From Diplodia intermedia (taxonomy: Eukaryota; Ascomycota; Dothideomycetes; Botryosphaeriales; Botryosphaeriaceae), in the NCBI GenBank assembly GCA_021495925.1, contig JAKEKT010000015.1, positions 310,001-374,000 on the forward strand: DNA of 64,000 nucleotides. The letters are read 5' to 3'. The notes beneath the pieces are model-generated. The model did not search any database. It saw only the letters and a list, made by a program, of their open reading frames with translations, and was not told the origin of the DNA. A program made the translations under genes and the position numbers. Of the stretch, positions 32,560 through 44,676 are shown piece by piece (the stretch's first letter is position 1; each line of letters opens with the position of its first letter).

Positions 32560-34763
32560 TCACTGCTCTGCACCCTCTTCAAATTCCACCAGTGCTGTGC
32601 CGGCTTTACAGAGATCCTATGTAACATTAGCATAGTCACGACCACGGATAACCAGTAGAGCTTAGCACTTACACCTCGTCCATGCACAATCTTCTTCACA
32701 ACGCCCTTCTGGGGACTGCGGATCACCGTCTCCATCTTCATACTCTCGATCACTACCAATGCCTGTCCCTCGCTCACCTCATCGCCCTCATTAACCTCCA
32801 CTCTTAATACTTTACATGGCATCGGCGCGACGACGCTATTCTTCGCCTCCTTGATGCCTAGCGCCTTCTCCGCCCACTTTGGTGTCGCTAGACGCAGACG
32901 ATACTGCCTGCCCTGCTGGAAGAGTGTTATTGCATCGTCAGCACGGATAACACGCGTCTCTACACGAGTATGCGGGTAGAAGGATGTTAATGTAGAGGAC
33001 TTGGTGTCCAGCTGGGCTTTCACTGCCGGGTAGATTGTGTCGCCGATAACGACCTCGAACAAACTTGGCTGAATCTGACGGACTTTGACTGGTGTTGCGT
33101 CTTCAGGGGCAGCAGGACCGGTGGTAGAAGCGGCAGCGCTGGGATCTATCTCAACGAGGTTGATCTCGCGCGCCTGGAAGCCGTCGCCGAAGCCGATCAC
33201 GGTCAGTGGGCTTGCGGATTTGCGGGTTTCCGACTCTTGCAGCAAGAGGCCGATTGCCGCTTGAGCGAAGGCTTCGGGGGGAGTAGGCTGCTTGGCGAAG
33301 AGCTCCGAGTGGTGCTTTTGGATGTATCCGGTCTCGACTTCGCCAGCGATGAATGCGGGGCTGACGCAACAGCGCTTGAGGAACTCAATGTTCGTCACGG
33401 GCCCGGCGACCTCGTACTCGCCGAGCGCCATGCGAAGCTTCTGGAGAGCAGCGGTGCGGGTAGGGGCTTGGACGATGAGCTTCGCGATCATGGGGTCGTA
33501 ATGACTTGAAACCTCGTCGCCCTCGACGAAGCCGGCATCTACGCGGACCGTTGCTGACTCGTTGGGAGTGCGGAGATGAATGAGCTTGCCAGAGTCTGGG
33601 ATGAAGTTCATGTCGGGGTTCTCTGCGTAGATACGAGCTTCGATGGCGTGGCCGCGCTGTGCAATCTGCTCCTCAATCTCGGCTTGGGTGAGGGGGAGCT
33701 TGCCGCCTTCGGCGACAATGAGCTGCCATCTGACGAGGTCCTGGCCTGTCACCATCTCAGTCACCGGGTGCTCGACCTGCAGGCGGGTGTTCATCTCCAT
33801 GAAGAAGAATTCGTTTGTTTCGTTGTCGAAGATGAACTCAACGGTGCCTGCGCCCTCGTACTTGACAGCCAGCGCCGCTGCCCGAGCCTTTTCCCACAGA
33901 TCCTGCCTGATGGCCTCGTCCAGGTGCGGGGCCGGAGACTCTTCCAAGATCTTCTGGTGTCGGCGCTGGATACTGCAGTCGCGCTCGCCCAGTGCAACAC
34001 AGTTCCCATGCTTGTCGGCGAAAACCTGGACTTCGATGTGGCGGGGAGTGGTGATGTATTTCTCCACAAGCATGACATCGTCGTCGAAGGAGTTTCTTGC
34101 TTCAGACTTTGCCGACTCCAGCTGGTCCATGAACTCATCCGGGGTCATGACTATGCGCATCCCCTTGCCACCCCCGCCCTTTACCGCCTTGAGCAGCACG
34201 GGGTAGCCAATCTTCTCGGCCTCCTGCTTCAGAAATGCTGGGTCCTGGTTGGAGCCGTGGTAGCCAGGAATGCAGGGGACGCCAGCCGCAGTCATGATCT
34301 CCTTGCTCCTACTCTTACTGCCCATGGCCTCAATGGCTTCGTGCGGCGGGCCGATGAAAGTCAGGCCGGCGTCTTTGCATTTCTTGGCAAAGAAGGGGTT
34401 TTCGCTCAGGAAGCCGTAGCCCGGGTGGATGGCTTGACAGCCCTCCCTCTTGGCCACCTGGATAATGCGGTCGCCGTCCAGGTAAGCGCTGGGGTGGCCC
34501 AGGTTGACGGCGAAAGGGGAGCTGAGGGCATGTTGGGAATGGGCGTCGGGGTCAGTGTACAGGGTGGTAACCTGCACACCGCACTCCGAGGCTGTACGCC
34601 CGACACGGAGGGCAATTTCTCCTCGGTTTGCAATGAGCACAGAGGATAGCGGCTTTGTTATGGGGCTGCCTGCGGAGGCATGGGCCCGCCGGGGAGTGGC
34701 AGCGTGATGGTTCAGCACGCGCGCAGTGGTGCGGGCGGCGCGCAGTCTGGGGAGAGAGTGCAT
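32560..34763 (-). CDS. mccA: 3-methylcrotonoyl-CoA carboxylase biotin (alpha) subunit, mitochondrial
   Basis: ATP-dependent carboxylation of the enzyme's biotin in leucine catabolism; the carboxyltransferase beta subunit is not in this window. Exons 34763-32673 and 32616-32560 give 715 residues. The first 30 residues are Arg-rich without acids, a mitochondrial presequence. Biotin carboxylase begins SSVLIANRGEIALRV; the ATP-grasp glycine loop KAVKGGGGKGMRI is near residue 200, and EMNTRLQVEHPVTEMVTGQD near 325. The biotinyl domain has ESMKMETVIRSP with the acceptor Lys at about 673. The last intron (56 nt, GTAAGT donor) sits in the biotinyl domain; without it the frame runs into a false tail. 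After joining, the end reads DLCKAGTALVEFEEG, as in the family. Other biotin carboxylases are larger, so the assignment is secure. Confidence 0.94.
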
Positions 34764-35366
34764 CGCGAGAGTCGGGCTGGGATTGCGGAGAGAGGGAGGA
34801 GGAGGGCATCCCCAGCACCAGGCGGGCTCGAGGTAGTAGCTACCCCGGACTACGCTATGCCGCGGCTACCCGAGCGGGGAAGACGTGAGGGCACAACGGG
34901 GGCGCGTGCTCCATCGCGCCCTCTCGCCGGGCTGTGTGATGGATGCCCTCTGTCGCCCTCCAAGCATCGTGGCTTTCGCGAGGTAACGTCCGAGAAGTGC
35001 ACGGCCTGGGTGGTACGCCTCCAGCGTCGTCCGGGCATGGCCACGACCACCACGCCCGCGCCTTCCGCGCCGCCAGCCAATGACCGCCGCCCCGACTCCA
35101 GCATTTCCCTCCGCGCAGAGAGCCTTGCGCGAGCAAGCATTCTGCATCCGTGTCGACTCCATCGCCGCCGCGACCGCCGCCCGCGAGAGCGCCTGCCTTA
35201 CCCCGCTCGGCCCCAGCCCAGCCCGTCGCATGTGTTGTCGCGCGTCGCGCTCCGAGGAATGACCATCACCGCGTCATAAGCTCCGCTCCCCTTCAACCAC
35301 GACGCGTCTCACGGCGATCCCGCCTGCTGTCTCGCCAAGCCGCGCCCGCGCTTCCGCGTCGCCAAC
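34764..35366. other. Divergent promoter region, mccA / acidic protein gene
   Basis: About 600 bp separating two oppositely directed ATGs, so both promoters lie here. It is GC-rich; no clear TATA box or repeated motif was seen. Confidence 0.65.
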
Positions 35367-36661
35367 ATGTCTGACTACGAGTACGACTCCGACGACTACG
35401 ACCTCTACGAAGACAACTGGCTCTACATCGCCGAGGACGACAATCTTGCTGTACATCTCGACGTCCAGTCCCCCAGCTCACTGCCCTTGCAATCGCGCTA
35501 ACTCTGCTCCCACAGGACGATCTCGCCGAGCGCGCCGTCGCTTCCCCTCCCGCCCGCGACTACGATCCCGACGGCTCCGGCTACAACTCCGACTACTTCG
35601 AGTACTGGGTCGACATTGAGTACAACTCGGACGGCTGGAACGATGTCAAAGCCGCTTCCAAGACCAACAAGACTATCCCCGCTCCGAAGAAAAGGAAGAA
35701 GGTTGCACGCGGAGGCCCGTCGCTGAAGAAGCGCAAGGGTGCAGGAGGCCGCCAGCTCACCGACGCTGCGCCCGAGTCAGGGAACGAAGTGCCGCCTGTT
35801 ATGTGGCAGTCCAGCAAGGACCGCATCAAGCAGCAGTTTGAGGGTCCCAGGGCCTTGACCGAGGAGCCACAGTCATTCTCCCTACTGGGAGACTGGAGGA
35901 CGCGCTTTGGCCCTGACGGAAAGCAGTCGAAAGGGAATGAAGCCGGCGTTGATGGGGCTGCCCCAAGTGCCGCGGACGAAATTCTGAAAGCTGTGGAAAT
36001 GGCTTCAGCCGCTCCAGAGGAGGAAGACTGGGAAGACGAGGGGGAGTCTGCCCAAGAGGACGGAGATGGCCTCGGGAGCCTCATCGCCGACAGTGGCCTT
36101 GATCCTCAGGCACTCATGCGTGCGCTTGAAGAGAACCTTGCCGCCACTGGAGCTGCTCCGGCCGGTCTTGATCAGTCCACGCTCCTGAAGTACGCTTTGC
36201 GTATGCTCAGTGGCGAAGGTGAGGCCGACGATATTGCTGGTGAGCTTGCTGAAGACCTGTTCGAGCAAGCCGAAGAAGAAGACCCAGAGGGCAAGAACAT
36301 TGCGGAGTGGGCAGCGAAGCAAAAGGATAGACCGGAAAATGGCGATGAGGAAGAGTCTAGCGCAAGTCTCGGTGGAGCCCCTGAAGCCGTACGCAAGAGC
36401 AAAGCCGCACTTCCTCCCACCCCGCCAACGAACGAAGCGTCCGGCACTGAGGGGAAGGGCAAAAAGAAAGCTGTCGAAGTCCCGGCACCAACCTCTGTCG
36501 CAAGCGGACTTCGGTCCCGCAAGCGTAAAGCGGCAGAAGCCGGGCCGGATGATGAGCCTCCTCCACGGCCGAAGCGAGCCACGCGCTCATATGCCGCACC
36601 AACGGCCAGCAGCAAGTCTAAGACGGCCGATTCCAAGGGCGCTAAGGGTAAACGTGGCTAG
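35367..36661 (+). CDS. Acidic/basic hypothetical nuclear-type protein, 409 residues
   Basis: Exons 35367-35450 and 35516-36661, separated by a 65-nt intron containing a CTAAC branch site. The N-terminus MSDYEYDSDDYDLYEDNWLY is highly acidic and aromatic and repeats in DYDPDGSGYNSDYFEYWVDI. A basic stretch APKKRKKVARGGPSLKKRKG could be a nuclear localisation signal. A middle segment, QSFSLLGDWRTRFGPDGKQS, looks conserved. The C-terminal 130 residues alternate acidic and Lys/Arg-rich stretches and end SRKRKAAEAGPDD then KSKTADSKGAKGKRG. No domain recognised. Composition suggests a nuclear, possibly chromatin- or ribosome-biogenesis-related, protein; that is inference. Start at 35367 is the first ATG with a good context. 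Confidence 0.72.
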
Positions 36662-37862
36662 AGCGTCGAGAGCGCTGGTTTGCGCTCATAGGGCACGCGG
36701 CGAGCATACACTTTTTTCTTGTCTCATTGTTGGATCACTGGCACAAAGCGGTAGATGGTCGCACACTTTCTTGCTGCTACTTTTCGGCACAGTAAGAAAA
36801 TGTGCGCTTCCTGGGAAACGGGAGTAACTACACGCAACATCGGCGCCACAAGGAGGGATTGGAGATACCAAGTCACGGGTAGGACACCTGCACTCCACGG
36901 CGGATACATCTTTCGAGTCCCATCCTTGTTATGGGCACACAAAATGGATAACCGTTTTCATTTCTCTTCATGATGCTGCATCGAGAATTTACTTTGCGCT
37001 AATACTGTTGCAGTCGGACTTCTCCGCTTGCTGCAGATGCCGAAAACGTGTCATGGACAACCACCTTTGCTTGTCGTACACACATGTTGGCTACATCCTC
37101 TAACAGTACACCCTTGCACAGAAGAGCAGATAGTGCAGGTAGCAAGCTGCACCCAAGTCAAGATCGGGGTTGCAGAGATGGTCCGAGGAAAGCCTGTTCA
37201 TCTTGAGCCATGGGTGTGAATTGTTGAAACCATCACCACTATGTCGTACAACTCCACAGTCTGAGCTCACAAGTATCATGGGTTTTCTTATAAATACTTC
37301 ACAAGGCAGAGAGTCCCATGCAAGCCTCCAAGCTGCTAACATTCGGCTCTCTACCTTCCAGACAGCCAATACCTGTTGTCTTCAGATCTGCCACTTTTGA
37401 GTATCTCGCCGAATGAGTCGTTGCCGCCCCACCAAAGCTCTGGAGTAATTCATTAGCAAGTCAAGAGGTATGATTCCCAGTAATACACGAATACCCATTC
37501 TTACTAGACGTCAGAACCGCAGTCGTTTCGAACAAAGACACATAGGCCAGGGCAAACACCGGACGTCAGGAGCAAACCACCACTTCGAGTTTTCCATTGC
37601 TGTGGTTGGGCTTTCTTTGCTTACCCTACGCTGAGAAACGCCAACATTTCCAACTGGAACGTCACTACGCCTGGAACCACTCTCTTTACAACAAGAATCT
37701 TCTGCGGATCTCCATCCGTTGCCATACCCTCCGTTCAGTCCCATCACATCCAACGACCGCGCTCTCTTCAACCTCGCTCCACCTATTCGTTCAAAGCACA
37801 CCAACCACAATCCATTTTCCCAAACCACCCAACCAACCCCCTCCAGTAAAACCACCAAAACA
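36662..37862. other. Intergenic region
   Basis: About 1.2 kb, moderately AT-rich in 36.7-37.5 kb. The last 150 bases are CA/CCAA-rich and form the leader of the secreted protein starting at 37863. No gene seen. Confidence 0.6.
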
Positions 37863-38450
37863 ATGAAGCTCCCCACCTCCGCCCTCCCCCTCCTCCTCGT
37901 CGCCCTCCTCCTCCCCCCCACCGCCACGGCCACCATCGCCGGCACCCTCATCAACAACTGCCCCTACCCCATCTACGCCAAGACGACGCGCGGCGGCGGC
38001 TACGACTCGCACGAGCTGGCGCGCGTCGCGCCGCACGGGGGCCGGTACCGGGCGGCGGTGCACGCGCACGCCAACGGGGCGGGTGTGACGCTGAAAGCGC
38101 AGCGGCAGCCGGACGCGGCGTGGCCCGACGTGTACCAGGCCGAGTACGCGCAGAGCGACACGCCGTACACGCGCGACGGCCGCCGCGACTGGGCCTGGTA
38201 CGACCTCAGCACCGTCGACGGCGCGCCGTTCGCGGCCGAGTGGCGCCGCCTCGAGGTGCGCGGGAGTAGGGGCGCCAGGGCGAGGTGTCCCGTTCTTGAG
38301 TGTGCGCCTGGGAGCGCCGCGTGCGAGTGGCCGGTGCCGGAGAGGGGCGTTATGGGCGATTGTAGGGCGGGGAGGAGGGCGGAGGTCGTGGTTACGTTGT
38401 GTCGGAGTAATGCGACGGCGGCGGCTGGTGCTGGTGAAGACGCCGGGTAG
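37863..38450 (+). CDS. Secreted BYS1/thaumatin-like protein
   Basis: Single exon, 195 residues. The N-terminus MKLPTSALPLLLVALLLPPT with TATA following is a strong signal peptide. The mature part opens GTLINNCPYPIYAKTTRGGG, which resembles the BYS1 domain (Blastomyces yeast-phase protein) and related antigenic thaumatin-like proteins of ascomycetes. Further family-like features are the VYQAEYAQSD segment with an aspartate-rich WYDLSTVDGAPF motif and paired Cys (RCPVLECAPGSAACEW). GC3 is very high. A role at the cell surface or outside the cell is expected; function is not established for the family. The assignment is from a short motif only, so moderate confidence. Confidence 0.72.
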   Translation: MKLPTSALPLLLVALLLPPTATATIAGTLINNCPYPIYAKTTRGGGYDSHELARVAPHGGRYRAAVHAHANGAGVTLKAQRQPDAAWPDVYQAEYAQSDTPYTRDGRRDWAWYDLSTVDGAPFAAEWRRLEVRGSRGARARCPVLECAPGSAACEWPVPERGVMGDCRAGRRAEVVVTLCRSNATAAAGAGEDAG

Positions 38451-40410
38451 GTGGGTTGCTGGGCTGGTGGTCGCCTCCTCCTCTTCCTCTTCCTCTTCCT
38501 CCTCCGCCTCTAGCTGTTTCGGCACGCCGCCGGGGGCTCGGGTGCTACACCACTCTCGTTTGGCAACTTCCAGGGCCGGAGGCTCCCCGCTGTTGGGTGA
38601 TTTGGGCGAGGGAGGGGTGTGACCGCGCTTCGTCTCTTCGATTTGCGTTATTTCGTTCCTTCTTTTTCTGTCTTCGTTGCGTCATGTTCTGCTCTTTTAC
38701 GATTGGTCATGCTGGGAAAAGCTAGGGAATTTTTGCTTTTTCGCGGATTGAGCCCGAACGAGAAGGGGTTTGAAGACTGACGGGAGACGATTGGCCCGTC
38801 TGGTTCTGAACTTGTCTCCGATCAATGGGGCGATCTTATACAGGTCCGGGAAGAGCTGTTTTCTTCTTGATTTTTAAGACAAGCCGCGAAAGTGAGTGGC
38901 TGTGAATGCAGCTCCGCAGGTCAGGGGCAGCTACCTTACTCTCAGAGGTCATCTGCATGTGGGAAATCTATCAGCATTAAGGGTTCATGCTGTATCAATC
39001 CGTGGTCTACGTCATTGCGCAAGAAACATGATTTATCTGGGTAAGACCTTTTTGGACACTGTGTGGGACAGAGCGGCCATATCAAGCTCCTGCACGGCTT
39101 GGAGACTCGGCCTTGCAGACTCCAGGATTCAGGGAATGTCCCTTATTATACGCATACCATCTAGTAACCACGCCTTCAAGGTCTCTGGACGCCACCTGTT
39201 ATCCCATCTCTTAGTCTGCGAGGTCCACCAACGCATCCACCGGCGCCACCGCAGGTGACAAAGGTTTTTATTCCCGTAAGCCACGACACGGGAAGCTCAA
39301 GTTAACCTCGGAACATAGATGCAAGTTTTAAACCAACGTGAAGACGTCAGCCCGCGCACTGGTAAAATTGTTGCGAAGATCACCGTTGACGCGGGAAGTC
39401 TAAGTTGCGCTGCCCGGGGAAAGGAGAGAACTGACCGAGAGATCCTGCAGGCACGAACAAGCTTGCTCTCTGAGACACCGAAGCATTTGGGGAGCATGGG
39501 TTGGACAAAAATCCATGTAAGAAAATCAAGATTTCGAGCAGTGTCTTTTCTTTGAGGCATGTCCCGATCTTGGTGCTCACACGGCGGCGCGCCCGATGGT
39601 TTCAGCAGTCCATCGAAGTGCCCGTGGCGCCTTTATGCGACTGTTCTACCGCCATCTGCCGCGTGTCGGACCAGCCGTCGGCATCGAAGATGACCACCGC
39701 CAGCCGCGGTAAAACGTTTTATGCTTTTTTCCCCTGCATGCAATTTAGCACCCGTTCCTGCATCTGGGCAAAGAGCGGGCGGCCACGATCCACACCCGCG
39801 CGCGCGGGAAGCCTAAAGGATCAAGCATGAAAGTCAGACCATCCCCACTTGCCGAATCGATGGACTGAGTTTCCGAACCATGGACTGGAGCCGCGATCAA
39901 CGGAGCCCGAGCTGCCTTCAGCCTACGGCGACGGCACCTGACGAGTGGCGCCCGGGACAGCCTTGTGAGGAACGGTTTCATCGCCGGCGGAGACGAATCC
40001 GGGCAGCTATTGTGCGAATCTAGCGCGGCCACCAACGCAGCCATCCCGCGCAACCCCGACGCCAGGCACGGCTTCCCATTGGCTGCGCGCGCGCCCAAGG
40101 CTGGCGGTCGTGACGAATCTACGCGGGAACCAACGCCCCATGGAGACGACTCGTCTATCGCCGCGTTGCCAGGCGTGGATCTCCAGAAAGCGCCTCGCGG
40201 AAGGAACCGAGGTGCGATGAAGTAGCTGAGATGAAAATGGGCCGATGCGGCAGAGAAGCAACGCCCGTGGCCACCAAGTACTTGAGCAATGTACCTGGCG
40301 GCAGATCCTGCGCGTAGGGTACTTCTTACTTGTCCTTCTCTTGCGGGCCTTTTGGAAAGCTTCGCTGTTGTACAACACTCTTCTCAAGTCGATACCGATG
40401 AGAGCGCAGG
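38451..40410. other. Long intergenic region
   Basis: Nearly 2 kb without a convincing gene. Open frames at 38896-39258 (+) and 39745-40435 (-) have no recognisable features. CT-rich stretches follow the BYS1-like gene (38473-38510). Nothing repetitive seen. Confidence 0.5.
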
Positions 40411-41741
40411 ATGGGTGCAGCTGAGAACCTTCCACACGTAAGTCACTCGCCAGGAGACTCTGGTCAAAGCTGCCTACTGAATTTCGTCAGTTCTTGCCGG
40501 AGATATGGGGGCTGTTCATCTTCGGATGCATCGTCTTCAGCCTGCGGTTCATCGTCCGGCTGCGCACCGTGGGCATCACGAACCTGTCGGGCGATGATTA
40601 CTTCGCCATGTGCGCATGGGTCTTCTTCACCGTCGACGCCATCGTCGTCGACCGAGCGTGTACGTGCCCAAATTGCACACTTGCCGGGATATAGTCTTGC
40701 TGACGAGACAACAACCCACGCAGACCGCTACGGCACCAACGTCGACTTCAGCGAGGCCGAGTACGAGGCGATGACGAGCGCCGAGCTGCACAGCGTGTCC
40801 AAGGGCTCCAAGTACGAGCTCGTGGCCTGGTTCTCCTACTCGGCCCTGATCTGGTCCATGAAAGCCACCATGCTCTTCTTCTAGTACGTCGACGCCGCCA
40901 TCCCCGCCTCTCCATCCACTAACACACATCCCCACCCAGCCGCCGGCTCACCTTCGGCCTCTGGCAGCAGCGGCTGGTGCGCTACCTCACGCTCTCGTGC
41001 GCGCTCACGTACATCGGGGTGCTCGTGACCATCACGCTGGGGTGCCGGCCGTTCGCGGCCAACTGGCGGGTCTGGCCGTCGCCGGGGGCGGCGTGCACGT
41101 TCCGGGCGCAGAACATCGGGGTGGTGGCGGCCTTCAACGTGGCGACGGACGTGGCGCTGCTGTCGGTGCCGCTGCCGCTGCTGTGGCGGCTGCAGGTGCC
41201 CGCGCGCCAGAAGTGCGTCGTCGCCGCCTTCCTGCTGACGGGAGTCTTCGTCGTCGCCGCCGCCGTCGTCCGCGTCGTCGCCACCCTCGGCGCCGCCCCC
41301 AGCACCACCACCGTCAACCTGTGGGGCGTGCGCGAGACCATCGTCGCCCTCGTCTGCGTCAACGCCCCCATGCTGCGCCCGCTGTTCGTGCGCCGCTTCT
41401 GGGCCCGCGAGCCGTGGCGGTCTGGGAGTAGCAGCAGCGCCGGCGCCGGCGGGGATACGTTCGCCGCGTATGGCGAGAGGAGTCGGCACCGCTACGGTGC
41501 GGATGGCCGTGGGGAGCTGGCGGGTTGCGGGACCGGCGTGTTTGGGGGGTCCGTGTTGGCGGGCAAGGAGCGCGGCGACGCGAGCTTGAACGATGGGGAC
41601 AGCGAGGAGTACATCATGAAGAACGTGTCCAAGGATCGGCGGGTCGTGGTCGAGGTCGAGGTCGAGATCAAGAGCGAGCGGCGCAAGCAGGGCGAGCGGA
41701 CGGACGTGGAGATGGGCAATTCGTGGGGGCTCAGGGATTGA
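40411..41741 (+). CDS. Seven-helix membrane protein, rhodopsin-domain/PTH11-like family
   Basis: Exons 40411-40437, 40491-40659, 40724-40883 and 40940-41741 give 385 residues; introns are 53, 64 and 56 nt. Hydrophobic segments: FLPEIWGLFIFGCIVFSLRF, DDYFAMCAWVFFTVDAIVV, VAWFSYSALIWSMKATMLFF, LTLSCALTYIGVLVTITLGC, AAFNVATDVALLSVPLPLLW, CVVAAFLLTGVFVVAAAVVR and TIVALVCVNAPMLRPLF, a seven-helix layout. Family hallmarks are the R[L/F]..R near the first loop (RFIVRLRTVG), the DDYFAM motif, and PLPLLWRLQVPARQK with its downstream NAPMLRPL, all typical of the fungal rhodopsin domain. The long cytoplasmic tail is Ser/Gly/Glu-rich. Members are proposed GPCR-like surface sensors in filamentous fungi; the ligand is unknown. 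Exon 1 is 27 nt and relies on a GTAAGT donor. Confidence 0.85.
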
Positions 41742-42119
41742 CCGGCCCGCTCGTCTTCGCTTGTTTTACTTTTTTTTGTTACTTTTTGTCGTCGTGTCTC
41801 CGCTGAAGATGTGGATGAGGCGGCTTTTAATCTAATGCGTGGTCGGTCGGCAAGGAACGAAATGAAGTTGCTTCCCGCTGGTCGCACAGAATTGCCAGCA
41901 ACCGGGGTTCGTCGCACAGGATACTCCACCTTCAGTCGACCTCGCATGATGCGTGAGACTTCAGCGCTGAGACGGGCAAAGTTGCGTGTAGGAAATTGAG
42001 CCACCCTTGCAGCCGTTGCCGTCATCTTTCAGCTCCCCTGAATCCGGGCGACACTTAATTTGTGCAGACCACCACGCCTCGGAACTCTTCACGATCTCTC
42101 TCTCACTTCCAACCCAACC
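41742..42119. other. Short intergenic region
   Basis: Contains the 3' end of the seven-helix gene, a T-rich stretch at 41768-41790, and the leader of the next gene. No other feature. Confidence 0.6.
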
Positions 42120-43681
42120 ATGGCCCTTCAGCTCGACAGTGGTGTATCGGCCAAGCAGGTGGCCGACTTGGGGATCGACGTTGTCAATGGCTGGTATGGC
42201 CACTGCAGCGACGACGACAACAGCCTCAAGGACAAGCTCGTCATGGTCATCTGGGAGAGAACCGCCTTCGTATCCTTCGCAATCAACGCCTTGAACGACC
42301 TCTTCTCGAGCCCGACAACGAGGGACCTCTGGAAGGACGAAGCTTTCACTACGACAAAGCAACTGGTCGAAGCTTGCTGGAGTTTATATTCGGAATTGAA
42401 GACCTGTCTGGACAGAGCGAAAGACGAGAAGCCCCCATGGCCATTTCGACACATGAGCGTCGAGGAGATTTGCGCAAAGGTCGACTGCTTGCACAGCGCG
42501 CTGGTGCTGCTTCGCTTCATTCTCGAGAAGGCTTCACAATGTGGCAGAGGAACGCCGGATGCGCGAGAGCTCAGAGCGATCCAGCATCGCCTGGACGATG
42601 TTGCGGCATGTGTTGCAGAATACGGAAAGGTTCTGGTTGGCAACCTATCGAGCTATTCGCCGGTGCAGCGGTAAGTGAAGGTATCCGGAGACACCGAGTG
42701 GCATCACGCTGACTTGGGTGTAGACGAAGCACCTGCCATCTGGACTTTGACAGCATAGCCAGACCTCCCCGCGAAGCCCGTTTGACCATGGAAACCGTCG
42801 AGATATGTCTTCCTCAGACCGAGCATCCTTCGGAAACGGCGGATCGGAAACCGGATTTGGACACACTGAAGGAAGGAGAGCCACTGTCTCCAGCTCCAGC
42901 AGATGACAATGATGCGCCTCCCCTTCCTTCATCGGAGCTCGACAAGTGCATCGTCTATCTTGAAGAGCTATTGCAGCAGCTCAAGGTGGTGCAGAGGTCC
43001 GGGGACCCCGATTCGCCACATGACTTCGCCGCCGAATACACTCAGACGAGGAAAGCACTTGACAACCTGATTCTCGGCGAAAGGCAACAGAAGCCTCCTC
43101 CGTCGAGAAGACAGTCGTTTCAGATCGCGCCCGTCAAGGCCTATCTTCGTCGTGCGAAGTACTCCTGGAAAGACTGGCTCTTGCTCGGACCCATCATGCG
43201 GCCTAAAAAGGAAACATTCACAATCGCCGAATTGCACGAAGGCGATCAGTGCCCATTCCCCAGCTGCGGCGCTCACTCCACGCCTTCGAATGAGCCTGCG
43301 CAGTCGGACATCAGGGAGAAGCTGGAGCATTGCAGCGAGAAACGGGTTTTCAAAGCGCCTGGAGACATGCCGGACAGCACTGCTACGATGCCCGGAGAAG
43401 ATGGCACTCCGCCGTCCAGGCTGCTCAGTCCTGCACCTGGCCAGCCAGCCAATCTTTCGTTCACGACCATCTACACCGAAGAAGACGACTCCTCCTCCTG
43501 CCACTCATGTTCTTCCCACGAGTCCGCTTCGAGCTTCTGCGTGGTCGGCGAAGGCTCCTCAAAGGGACAAAGCCCGTTGCTTGGAAAAGATGCGTTGCCT
43601 TGGGCGCTGCCCGAATGTATGCGCAACATGCCAAAATCAGCAAACGACGCGCTACAGATGTGGACGACGCTCCTGGACTGA
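42120..43681 (+). CDS. Hypothetical protein, 502 residues, helical N-terminus
   Basis: Exons 42120-42670 and 42724-43681, joined across a 53-nt intron with GTAAGT donor. The N-terminal 180 residues are largely helical without extended hydrophobic segments (ADLGIDVVNGWYGHCSDDDN, ERTAFVSFAINALNDLFSS, LVEACWSLYSELKTCLDRAK, DCLHSALVLLRFILEKAS), resembling the fungal repeats-of-helices domains found near NLR-type or signalling proteins, though I cannot assign one. The second half is disordered with KDWLLLGPIMRPKKETFTIA and a Cys pair (CPFPSCGAH), and a Ser/Cys-rich segment (CHSCSSHESASSFC). No recognised domain. Coding status is supported by the clean intron and uniform codon use. Function unknown. 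Confidence 0.75.
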
Positions 43682-44676
43682 TTTGCAGGTCCCAACATGG
43701 CGTTCATCCACAGCGATTGAATTGCAACACAGCATCGTGGCGGAGATACGAGTATACACAAGCAGAGGCCGAGACTCAGCATGATGGCTCCGCTGTCTGA
43801 GCTCGGTATTCCCTTATTTTCCTAGGGTAAAGTGCCGACATCACGCCAGAGCCTCAGCCTTATGTGGCAGGCTTATCGGCATTTCCATGTAAACCCCTGT
43901 CGTTGGGGGCTGACAGCACATCCCGGAGGTCGGCAGCTTGGTAGACGGGTAGCAATGATTGGTTCACGCTTCGGGCGAACTCGTCCGAGCACGCTTGTTT
44001 CGAGGCTGCCACGCCGCATGGCTTATCGACGTTTCTGCAGGACCGTGGCCCAGACCCCCGCGAATAGATTGACGATGGAACCCGGTCAGCATCTCCACTC
44101 TTGCATGTTTAAGCTTAGTTTAGGGGTGTCTTCTCTCACCCACCGAACCTAGACTTTACATCTTCTGTCTCTTGTCTCCTCTTCATGCTTCCCGTGGAAC
44201 TGCAGGGGAGGCGGCTTATTTTCCCGCGAAGAGGCGTATACGAGATGCTTGCCTCGTCCCGTCGCCCACTTTATCGATTGCCATGCAAGCCAAGACATTA
44301 TTCTTAGGCCGTCCTTCCTAAACGGGAGAGGCCCAGCCGTTTCGCCTGAAATCTCTCGCCGGCCATCACCAGAAACGGGCTGGTGTGGCTTACTCCACCC
44401 TGCACATCCAGATCCGCCGCCGCTCGCAACAAGTCGGTTTGCCGGCCATGCATATCCAGACTTGCCGCGAAGGAGCAGACATACGAGGTAGGATTTTAAT
44501 ATGAGTGTCGCCTCCAAAATTTCTCCCACGCGGCTTCGAGCTCTCCCCGCCTCTCGTTATCCTTCTTCTTCTTCTTCTGCTGCTGGCCGCCGTGAAACCT
44601 GTCCCATCGTTAGCTCTTTCCATCACCAACTCTCCAATCGGTCAAAGGAGAGAAAAAAGAAGAAAGAAAAAAAAAC
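43682..44676. other. Intergenic region
   Basis: Just under 1 kb. The left part (to about 43.9 kb) follows the 502-residue gene; the right part is the peroxidase promoter, CT-rich from 44.55 kb with an A-rich stretch before the ATG. A minus-strand open frame at 44149-44529 has no support. Confidence 0.55.

Noticed and set aside
33576..34649. 357-codon open frame on the plus strand
   Set aside because: Fully antisense to the biotin carboxylase domain of mccA; no domain of its own.
44149..44529. 126-codon minus-strand frame upstream of the peroxidase
   Set aside because: No domain and overlaps the peroxidase promoter.
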